Positions 24,265 to 33,500 of a DNA stretch of 44,096 nucleotides are shown here, piece after piece (within the stretch, counting starts at the first letter, position 1; every line of letters begins with the position of its first letter). Location of the stretch: positions 1 through 44,096 of the forward strand of contig NZ_NFJT01000024.1 in assembly GCF_002160015.1 (NCBI RefSeq), read 5' to 3'. The notes under the pieces were generated by a model, which was not told the DNA's origin, made no database searches, and saw only the letters and a list, made by a program, of their open reading frames with translations. A program made the translations under genes and the position numbers. The DNA comes from Anaerofilum sp. An201 (lineage in GTDB: Bacteria > Bacillota > Clostridia > Oscillospirales > Ruminococcaceae).

Positions 24265-24545
24265 ATAGCTTTTTGCCACACGGCAACTGAAAACGGACCA
24301 GATAGCAGATCGGATGAGTTTGAAAGAATTCATAAACCCGTTTACAGGGAGCAAGAATACCAAGGTATAAAGAAGCCCCTTAAGGGGCCGCCATGAGCCA
24401 GCAATACAGTTGATCGATCCATCCGTGGCCCCTTGAGGGGCGCTGTCCGTATTATGCCCTTCTAGAGCTTACTTAGCCCCGGCTTTGCCGAGAGTCCTGA
24501 CTGTGTTTATCAGTGTATTTTTCTATAGGGAAGGATTAAGACTTT
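24265..24545. other. Intergenic region with paired GGGGC palindromes (possible structured RNA or element end)
   Basis: Two perfect or near-perfect 14-base palindromes, GCCCCTTAAGGGGC (24375-24388) and GCCCCTTGAGGGGC (24428-24441), can each form a hairpin or pair with each other. AATAC (24403-24407) can pair with GTATT (24449-24453) around the second one, and CGGCTTTGCCG forms a further small hairpin near 24480. On the minus strand the first hairpin is followed by TTCTTT and could end the gene at 24546. Not recognised as a known RNA family. Confidence 0.4.
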
Positions 24546-25535
24546 TTATTGGTAGGTCACAAATCCTGTGCCATAATCTCGGACGCCCAAGGCATAATTG
24601 GTATACTCCTGCTGTCGAACGTGCAGTTCGCTGTAATAAGTCTGGAGTTTTATGTCTTTTTCCAGCGATTCCATGCGGTCACAAGCTGCAGAAACATCTT
24701 GGGAAAAGGTATTCACCCTGTGCATCATCATCTGAATTCCTTGATATAGGATGAATTGGCCTCGCCGTACCTGCTCAAGATTGTTAGCCACATCATCCAG
24801 CTTTTCGATAATAGCATTCATACGCACTTCACTCTCGTACAGGTTATATGCACCATGAGGACCTTCCAGCGTGGTGCAACGACCAGATTCAAAATATTCT
24901 GAAAATCTAGCCAGTGCTACCGGATTGTTGTATTTGTAATAAATTTTTACATTACAATCTGCCGAAATCTTTGCATAAATTTGTTCGGCAATTCTTTTGA
25001 ATTTGACTTTTTCCTGTTCTATCTGAGCAATTTGCTGCTGATAGCGAGTTTGTATAAGTTCCTTTTTGTGTTCCCACTGACTGATGCGCGAACGTATGTC
25101 GTTAAGTTCGCTTTTACTGCTGTGCTTTTTTACAATCCACCAGATGACGTACACCAACGGCACAACTATTGTTCCAGCAAAGGTCAGAAAGATGCTGAAG
25201 TATACAATGTTCTCCGTAAAGCGATAAAGAAGTCCCAGAGACAAAGTGCTTAGAATAACCCATACGATAGGGAGAGCGATTCCTATAGCTGCCAGTATCA
25301 AAAAAGTTTTAAGAATAACAAGCAATGTTTTGCCTAGCAGTCTCCAAAAGCCGATATCACTGTAACTCTCCGTTCCCCTTTTTACTATTTCATAGTTTCT
25401 GATTTGGTCCTGACAAGCAGCTTTTTTCTGTGTACTGTCATGCTGCAAGGCTTCCATGACTTTAGCCATCTCGTATTCCTGCAGTTCTACCTCGGCCAGC
25501 GCTTTCAACATGTTGGCCAACTTTATGTTATCCAT
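24546..25535 (-). CDS. Hypothetical membrane coiled-coil protein
   Basis: A 329-residue protein with AAGGAG before ATG 25535. Residues 1-55 are helical and charged. Two membrane helices follow (about 68-98 and 110-137), then a coiled coil (about 142-190), and then a conserved-looking C-terminal domain with KIYYKYNNPVALARFSEYFE, SGRCTTLEGPHGAYNLYE and a long helical tail. The C-terminal pattern recurs in accessory and prophage-like proteins of Firmicutes from memory, but no function is known to me. Low GC compared with the operons on both sides, consistent with acquired DNA. No partner gene is adjacent. Confidence 0.75.
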   Translation of the reverse strand: MDNIKLANMLKALAEVELQEYEMAKVMEALQHDSTQKKAACQDQIRNYEIVKRGTESYSDIGFWRLLGKTLLVILKTFLILAAIGIALPIVWVILSTLSLGLLYRFTENIVYFSIFLTFAGTIVVPLVYVIWWIVKKHSSKSELNDIRSRISQWEHKKELIQTRYQQQIAQIEQEKVKFKRIAEQIYAKISADCNVKIYYKYNNPVALARFSEYFESGRCTTLEGPHGAYNLYESEVRMNAIIEKLDDVANNLEQVRRGQFILYQGIQMMMHRVNTFSQDVSAACDRMESLEKDIKLQTYYSELHVRQQEYTNYALGVRDYGTGFVTYQ

Positions 25536-25835
25536 TCATCTTTGCTCCTTATGTGTATGTTATAGCGAGAAAAAGTGCATTTATGATTTATCGGCTCTTT
25601 GGGGAATTTCCAGTCTGTCGAGAAGCAAGGTACACCCGGATAACAACAGGATTCTACTCAGGAACTATGGGGGTACGAACTCAATTCCTGTTATACTTAG
25701 TTTAGAAATTCACTATGGGCTTTGTTTTATCTCGGTTCGACCTGTACCCATTCATACTCTTTTATAATTCAGTATAACTATAGCATGTTTCCTAGATTTA
25801 AAGCAACAATATCTTTTTTGGAACGACACGCCACC

Positions 25836-25866
25836 AAACCGGTCAACCATTGGTTGGCCGGTTTTT
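25836..25866 (+). terminator. Hairpin terminator without an upstream gene
   Basis: A 14-bp stem with one G-T pair (25836-25849 with 25851-25864, which folds with a slightly larger loop in practice) and a T run 25862-25866 on the plus strand. No plus-strand gene precedes it, so it may mark a deleted gene. Confidence 0.6.
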
Positions 25867-25883
25867 CTTTGTGTGGAGATGAG

Positions 25884-25912
25884 AAACGCCGCAGGGGGTC
25901 CTGCGGCGTTTT
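25884..25912. terminator. Bidirectional hairpin terminator
   Basis: AAACGCCGCAGG (25884-25895) pairs perfectly with CCTGCGGCGTTT (25900-25911); both strands end in T runs. On the minus strand it lies about 120 bases after the DUF4304-like gene and probably ends its transcript. Confidence 0.8.
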
Positions 25913-26032
25913 GTGAATTTGGCTTGATTCTTGTTGTACGGGAGCATACAAAATCAAAAAACGGGAAAATCCTCACGCTGCTTTGGGCCGGGACGTGCGG
26001 CCCGTGTGTATACAGGAAAGGCGCGGCGGAAA

Positions 26033-26848
26033 TTACGGTGAGGATGGGGGATCGGCCGAGGGAGAGCAGGCGCGTTTCGTCAGGAGGTCTTGCAGCTCCC
26101 GGTAGACCCGCAGCCGCTCCGCCATACGCTGGAGCATATCGCTGTGCAGCTGCCTGCTGGAAGGGCTCAGAGAGGAGATGTCCTCCCTCTCCTCCCGCTG
26201 AAGGGAAGTTTCCTGGAGGGCGATCCAATCCGCAAGAACCGGCAAAAATCCGGCGCCGAAGACCGCGGCATACAGCCGGGCCGCCTCTTCGCCCCAGGAA
26301 AGATGCAGGTCCTGGTGGTCCTTCAGCAGTGCCAGATACTGCTCCAACGTTTGGACCGACAAAAAGAAGGGAAGGACCTTTTCCCGGATCAGCCGGCATA
26401 TCTCCTCCCGGATCTGCTCGGGAGAGGGATAGGGAATCCAGACGGTTTTCCAGTCCTGGCCGGGCTCCTTGAAGGTGAGGGGAAACTGGCCGTCCGCCAC
26501 CTGCGCCCGCACCTGGGGATCAACCAGCGCCGACAGATCATACCACTTTTGGTGATGCCAGCCATCCTCCGGGCTTTCTCCCAGATGGCCCCAGAGCTGC
26601 TTGGGGCCGTCCGGAATCGTCCAAAGGTCCTTCTCCGCAACGGAAGGAGCAAACCCTGCATGGATATTGACGGTGAAATGGAACATCAGAGCCATTTTGA
26701 AGTCCTGCCGCTGGATTTCGATTTCCCAAAAGATACCGTTGGCCAACAGACGGCGGAACCGGTCCTTTTTCTTGCGGAAACCATACGGTTTCAAAATGGT
26801 TTTCATTTCGGAATACAAATCCCGATAGAATTGCTGGATCTTTTCCAC
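26033..26848 (-). CDS. DUF4304-like protein
   Basis: A 271-residue soluble protein when started at GTG 26848, which has GGGAGG seven bases upstream. The longer frame to 26893/26896 has its ribosome site directly against the start codon and is less likely. Residues 1-160 resemble DUF4304: MKTILKPYGFRKKKDRFRRL, IFWEIEIQRQDFK, MFHFTVNIHAGF. A helical C-terminal half follows with no recognisable motif. DUF4304 proteins are of unknown function and often sit in accessory or toxin/immunity-rich regions. It stands alone here, inside the candidate island. Confidence 0.75.
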   Translation of the reverse strand: MEKIQQFYRDLYSEMKTILKPYGFRKKKDRFRRLLANGIFWEIEIQRQDFKMALMFHFTVNIHAGFAPSVAEKDLWTIPDGPKQLWGHLGESPEDGWHHQKWYDLSALVDPQVRAQVADGQFPLTFKEPGQDWKTVWIPYPSPEQIREEICRLIREKVLPFFLSVQTLEQYLALLKDHQDLHLSWGEEAARLYAAVFGAGFLPVLADWIALQETSLQREEREDISSLSPSSRQLHSDMLQRMAERLRVYRELQDLLTKRACSPSADPPSSP

Positions 26849-27359
26849 TGGCAAACCCTCCCGTTCCGAATACTGTTCAACCGGCGGAGGCATCACCTCC
26901 CGGATTCAGCGTAGGATGGCGGAGGTGGGCTGTCAACCGGAGAGCGGAAACTCTACGATTCAGTAAACGCTTAGGCGAAAAAATTTCGCGATAGACATCG
27001 GGCAGGTTTTCATAAAAGGGAGAACGATCTCCTGATAACTTAAAACGATCGCCATATTGATCACATCAAATTGAACCGACGCTTTCAGAAACTTCGGCAA
27101 GCCTATTGCGCCACCTCACTGTGATAGAGAGATTTCCAATAAAATATCACAAAAAACTGTTCTTGAATGAAAAACACACAATTGCTCAAGCGGCCTTTGA
27201 CAGGGCTGTACAGTGAATTTTACGAGGTGAAAAATCAATTTGGGCACGATCTTGCAAGCAAATTCCGTGGATACAAACAACGAAATTGAAAAATAGTAAT
27301 AATTTAAAAAAATGTGACACAACAAAAAAAATGCGCAATCGTGCAAGCGTACGAAAATA
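26849..27359. other. Long AT-rich intergenic region upstream of the giant wall protein gene
   Basis: No credible gene. The sequence becomes AT-rich from about 26960. CTGTACAG (27206-27213) is a palindromic relative of the 8-bp repeat found at the promoter further on. The size, over 500 bases, suggests complex regulation or lost genes. Confidence 0.5.
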
Positions 27360-27387
27360 ACTGTACATAGCTTCGATATACTGTACA
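27360..27387 (+). promoter_or_regulatory. Direct repeat ACTGTACA x2 with 20-bp period (candidate operator)
   Basis: ACTGTACA at 27360-27367 and again at 27380-27387. The second copy covers the -35 element. A period of 20 bases puts both on the same helix face two turns apart, the layout used by LytTR-type and OmpR-type response regulators. Confidence 0.5.
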
Positions 27388-27410
27388 AAAATTTGAGAAG
27401 ATGCTATGAT
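27382..27410 (+). promoter_or_regulatory. Promoter of the giant wall-anchored protein gene
   Basis: TGTACA (27382-27387), a 17-base spacer and TATGAT (27405-27410) with an extended TGC in front. The leader of about 170 bases contains a 9-bp hairpin (27526-27534 with 27544-27552) whose loop holds an AGGAGG-like sequence. Confidence 0.65.
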
Positions 27411-27584
27411 ATACCCAATAAAAAATCCATTGAAAAAAGTAAAAGGTTTGTCGTTGTAAACCGGATGGAATACTGCGGCTCCCTGTGTTTGAAGGGGAAA
27501 ATTCAAAAGTTTGCAAAAGAATGGAAAAGACGCAGGAGGCCTATGCGTCTTTACAGGAAATACAATACAGGAGGAAATCGTATC

Positions 27585-30500
27585 ATGCAACAATCTCGAT
27601 CTGTACGAGGGATTGCAGCGATGCTGGCTGCTGCCATGCTGGCGGGATGCCTCACCACGGGGCTGTTCACCGTTCCGGCTTATGCGTCGCCGCCTTCCGA
27701 CCCTGCGGCTGCGCACACGCAGCCGTCTGTGAGCGGAAATGCAATCCTATATTCAAAACCGGACGGATACCGTTTGCCCACCGGTGTGTCGGTTGACCGG
27801 GACACAAAATACCATGTTACGGTGAACGGCGAGGAGCTGGGATTGTACCCGGCGCAGGTGGGGCTGCAGGCCGATGTGGACAAAAAGGCCAAGGCTGCTT
27901 TTGGCACATTCGACCAGACGGGACCCGTCACCGTACAGGTCACCGCCGATTTTGATTTCGACACGGTGACGGTCCGCCCGCTGTCTCTGGGCATAGAGCC
28001 GAAGGTGGACGGCCGCACCGTCACGTTTACGGTGGACAATCCGTCCAATATATCGGTGGAATTTGACGACAATTTGCAGGAAAACCTGCATTTGTTCTCC
28101 AGCTATCCCGTCCAGCCGGATTTTTCCGGCATGGCGGTGCACGAGATCCAGCCGGGAAATCATACGGCGGCGGAGCTGACAGAGGATTTTGTGGACGGCA
28201 AAACCAATGTTCTGTGGTTTAAGCCGGGCGTGCACATCCTGTCTGCCAAGGATACACTGTATCTGCCCAGCAACACCACGGTGTATGTGGAGGGCGGTTC
28301 GGTGGTCTACGGCCGTCTGCACGCCGAAAATGCAGACAATATCAAAATCCTGGGACGCGGTGTGGTCAGCGGCGCGTTTTTGGACCGGCGGGCCGATTTC
28401 GGCGACGGACCGGAATCCTATCTGATGCGGTTCCTGAAATGCACGAATGTTGAGGTGAACGGCATCGTGCTGCAGGACAGCCCGCACTGGACCTTCGTCA
28501 ACATCGAGTGCGAAAACGTGAACGTCCGCGATCTGCGCATCGTGGGCCAGCGCCGCAGCAACAACGACGGCATGGATATCGTCAACTGCCGCAATTTTAC
28601 GGTGGATCATTCGTTTGTGCGCACCATCGACGATGCCATCACCGTAAAGGGCAAATATATCGGCGGTGAACGCAATCTGGTGTCGGATATCACGGTGCAG
28701 AACTCTGTTTTGTGGAATGAGGATTCCGGCAATGCGCAGGAGATCGGTTTTGAAACGCTCACCGAACGCATGCAGAACATCACTTTCCGCAACAACGATG
28801 TTATCCACAACCATTCCGGCGGTACCATGACCATGCACAACGGAGATTCGGCCACCATCAGCAATGTGGTGAACGACGATATCCGTGTGGAGACCAAAAC
28901 CGGCGGTTCGCTGGTGGAGGTGTTTATCCGCGACACCTATTACAGCACCGGCCTGGAAAGGGGCGAGATCGACGGTGTGACATACAACCGCATCCGCTAT
29001 CTTCCCCAGGACGACCGGCAGTCCACCATCAATGGCTACAGCGAAGATGTCATGGTGCGGAATATGACCTTCAGCGACGTGGTGGTGAACGGAAAACAGA
29101 TCACCGGTGCGTATGAGAGCGGAAAGGCGCAGTTTTCCTACGACTCTTTCTGCGAAGCCCCTGTCTTTACGGCACAGCCCACAAAATTTGAACCGGCCGC
29201 GGGAATCCTGACCGAGGGCGAAACGCTCACCGCCGCACTGTCGGAGGGCACGCAGTCTGTTGCTGAGTTTGAAATGGCCAACGCCGGGCAGTATCTGGAC
29301 ATGGATCTGTCCCAAACCGGCCAGACAGCGGCAGTGCAGCTGGATGTTCCCGCCAGCGCGCACTATATCCCCGTGATCAATTTCAAAAAGGGGCCGGACG
29401 GCGGCGTCTTTCAGATCCTCGTGGACGGAGTGGATCATGGCTATTGGCTGGACACCTACTGTGAAGATGAGATCATGCAGGCGTACACCCTCACCAGCCT
29501 CTACCTGACCGCCGGCAAACATACGATCACCTTCCGGGCGGCCGGCTCGCATGCGGGCAGCCAGGGGATGCATCTGGGACTGGACTATATCAACCTCACC
29601 GCCCCTGTGGACATCACCGCGCAGGCCGAAGACTATGCCGCGATGCTGGAGGACGGCCAGGCAAGCATGGGCCGGTACGGCACGCTGGCTGTGGCGGACG
29701 GGCAGGCACAGCTGACGGTCCCGGTGTCCACCTCGCGCACCAGCAACCTCAAGATCCGCCTGCGCACCGGCCCGGAGCTGGGCAAAATGACGCTGCTGCT
29801 GGACGGCCAGCCGCAGGGGGAAGCGGTGGACCTGTACAGCGAGACCGCATCCTTTGCGGAGTTCAGTTTCGGCACTGCCACGCTGGAAGCCGGGGAACAT
29901 GTCTTCACCTTCCAGCTGGAGGGCAGCGCGTCCCTGCTGGATGTGGACTATGTCAAGTTCGGCGCTTTCCCCGATGCGATCCTGTGGCGGGCGCGCCGGC
30001 TGTACAACAATACCTACTATGCGTCCTCCGGCGCTGCGGCAGATGTGACCGGCGACACATACGACACCGATTCCATTGTCACCACCCATTTTGCAAAGCA
30101 GGATGATTGGGCGCGCTATACCGTCACGGTGCCGGCCGACGGCTTCTATACCGTGATTGGCGTGATGCAGGCGGGCCCGGATAAGGGCGCCGTCTCGCTC
30201 ACCGCACAGGGCGTGGACTATGGCACTGCGGAAGTGGACGCATATGCGGCCGAACCATCCGTTCAGGAATATACCTTTGGAGCGGTGTATCTCACCTACG
30301 GCGAAAACGATCTGCAGTTCAACTGCACCGGCAAGAATGCAGCCAGCACCGGCTATGACTTCTCGATCAATGCCATCAAGCTGCTGCCCGGCATCAACAC
30401 CGGCGCTGTGGAGGATTCGTATGTCTTTGTCGATACCCCCACCGCCAACTATGGTGCGGAAGACCGCCTCACCGTCAAGGACGGCGTGGATTATACCGAC

Positions 30501-33500
30501 GGCGGGCGCAGGAATGCGTTTATCAAATTTGACCTTTCCGATTTTGGCCAGCAGCCGCCTCAGACGGCCGAGCTGCGCTTCACCGCCAAGAGCTTCGACG
30601 AGGGATTCCAGAGCGAGTACCGCACGCTGGAGGTATACGCAGTTTCCTCCGACTGGAACGAATTTGAACTGACCTGGAACAACCAGCCTGCGGTGGACGA
30701 GGCGGACCACATCGCCACGGTGCAGGTATCGGAGGAACCGGATGCGGAATATGCCGTGGATGTGGCCGGGTATCTGGCCTCCCACTGGGACGAGCTGGAC
30801 GGCCAGGTGTCCTTCGTCATCAAAAACATCACCGACCGGTACGACCAGAAGGGCAAGCTGGATCTGTATTCCCGCGAGTCCGGCAAGGGTCCGCAGCTGT
30901 GGACCGCCTCCAAATCGGTTGTGCTGCAGAGCTTTGCAGTGGATCAGAGCGAAGTGACGATGTGGCCGGGCGTGTCCCGGCAGCTCAGCTGGGGCTATAC
31001 CCCCTCCACCGCCTCTGTATCGCTGCAGTTTGAAAGCAGCGATCCCGCCGTTGCCACGGTGGATGAGCGCGGCCGCATCACCGGCCAGGCGCCCGGGGAT
31101 GCCACAGTGACTGTCAGCGCCAACGACGGCGCCTTCACCCAGCAGGTGGCGGTGCATGTTGTGGAGAAAACAGTCTATGAATCCGCCGCAAATCCCGTAC
31201 AGGATGCCTATGTGTGGCAGGATACCGTAAATCAGAACTACGGCCAGTCGGACGAGCTGCTGGTGAAACCGCCGTATGTTGTGACGAACGGGGGCGCCCG
31301 CAACTCCTTCCTGGAATTTGATTTCAGCGATTACGGCGGCACCCGTGTGGAGCGCGCGACCCTGCGCATCTGCCTGAAGGGCACCGACGAGCCGTTTGCC
31401 TCCCAGTATCGGACCATCAACGTATCTCCGGTGAAGGAGGCGTGGGACGAAAATGCCATCACCTGGAACACGCAGCCCTCGCTGGGGGTCCCGTTTACCA
31501 CCTTCCTGGTTGGGCGCACCGCCGACGAATGGTATGAAGTGGATCTGACCGATTATATCAACGACAATTTCGACTCGCTGGGCGGCCGCCTGAGTATCGC
31601 GCTCAGCAACAGCACCGACGGCGCCGACCAAAAGAGCCGGATCACCTTCTATTCCGGCAACGCGGCGGAGGACAAACGTCCCCAGCTGGTGCTGGTGGGC
31701 GAGGGCGGCGAAGTGCTGCCCCGCCTGCAGGTGGAGCAGGATGCGGCGGTGCCCGACATCTGGGCGGACGGAGGCGTCCAGACCGACGACTCCCTGCAGA
31801 TGGCGCTGCAGGCAGGGCTGGCAAAGATCGAAACGGACGGCTTCACAGGCGCTCCCTCTGCGGCGGCAGACGCCGCCCTGGAATACGACGCGGGAGAGGA
31901 ATTGCGGGCCGCAACAGCAGGCGAGAGCAGCCTCACCATCCGCTTTGACGAGGCGATGAAAGGCAGCCGCAGCATCCGGGATATGGATGTGATCCTGCGC
32001 ACGGAGGCGGACAGCGCCAAGCAGTATCAGCTGGCCTTCTACTACAGCACCACCGATTCCCCCGACGACTTCAAACTGTTCTATGAAGCGGCCGGAAAGG
32101 ACAGCCTTTCCTTCGGCGTGGAGCCGTATATCCGCCTGAGCGGTTTCGACGATCAGGTCACCGATGTGGCCGCTGTGCGGCTGGTGTCGCAGGCGGTGGA
32201 GGGAGACGCGCCCATCCTGCAGGAGATCGATCTGAACTTCACGCAGGACGACGCCGCCGTGCAGCAGGCGCGTGAGACGGTCCGGCAGACCCTGCGCCTG
32301 CCCACCCTCTTTGCCGACGGCATGATCCTGCAGCGCGACCAGACCATCCGCGTGTGGGGCTGGGGCGGCAAGGACCAGGTGACGGTCAAACTGGCTGCCG
32401 GGGACGGCACTGTGGTGCGCGAGGCGCAGGCCGCGGTGAAAGACGGCCGGTGGCTGGCCGAGCTGCCGGCGCTGGAAGGCGGCAACACGCCCTACCGGCT
32501 GACGGTGGAAAGCGAGACCGGAACCAAGACATACAGCGACGTGCTGGTGGGCGACGTTTACATCGCCGCCGGACAGTCGAACATGGCCATGTTCGTGAAG
32601 GACACCTCCACGCGCGACCAGGATGTGCAGGAAGCGGATTTTGACAATCTGCGCTTCTTCACACAGGATTTCTCCGCCGCCTGCGAGGAAAAGGACGACA
32701 TCCCCACCGGTCGCTGGGAAAAGGCGGTGGGCGAGACGATCGACGATTTCTATGCAGTCGCCTACCATTTTGCAAAACAGGTGCACGACAAGACCAACGG
32801 CGAGATGCCGGTTGGCATCCTGTCGGCGGCCACGCCCGGCACCTGGATCGAATGCTGGATGGATCAGCCGACCCTCCAGCAGCTCATTCTCAACAATCCC
32901 GGCAAGGTATATCTGAACGATTTCGAGTCCAAGCGCAAAGACGACCTCACCCGCCCCGAGGATTACGAACGCCGTGCGGTGGCGCCCTATAACAGCATGT
33001 TTGCCCCTCTCACCAACGCCAATGTGGCCGGTGTGCTGTGGTACCAGGGCGAGAACAACTCGGGTATGGTGGACAGCTATCGCACCGCCCTGCCGGCGCT
33101 GATCGACCTGTGGCGGGAAAAGCTGCGGGACGACGACCAGTCGCTGCCTTTCTTCGTGGTGCAGCTGCCCGGGTATTCCGCCGGGCCCAGCGGCTGGAGC
33201 GATTTCCGCCTGCTGCAGGATGAACTGACGCAGCAGATCCCCAACACCTATCTGGCGGTCACCATCGACTGTGCGGAAGACCCCAACAACATTCACCCGG
33301 CAGACAAGACCGTTGTTGGCCAGCGTCTGGCAGCCATCGCGCTGAATGTGATCTATGGGCAGGATGTTGTGTATAAGGGGCCGCGCTTTGAAAGCGCCGA
33401 GATCCAGGGCGCCGATCTTCTGCTCACTTTCCAGACCAACGCCCAGCGCCTGGTCACCAGCGCGGCGGACGGTGCAGTGAACGGCTTTGAACTGTCTGAG

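Larger units (their letters stand above)
25536..26032. other. Intergenic region with two hairpin terminators
   Basis: Between two minus-strand genes. Positions 25556-25800 show no gene. There is an imperfect inverted repeat AACAGGA (around 25646) with TCCTGTT (around 25685). Two hairpins near 25836 and 25884 are listed separately. The remainder up to 26032 shows nothing recognisable. Confidence 0.5.

Noticed and set aside
24375-24441. The two GGGGC palindromes as recombinase attachment sites
   Set aside because: No shared core or crossover dinucleotide could be identified, and the recombinase fragment lacks a catalytic domain; kept only as a structural observation.
24485-24754. Short plus-strand open frames opposite the 3' end of the coiled-coil protein gene
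   Set aside because: No ribosome site or motif; antisense to a better supported gene.
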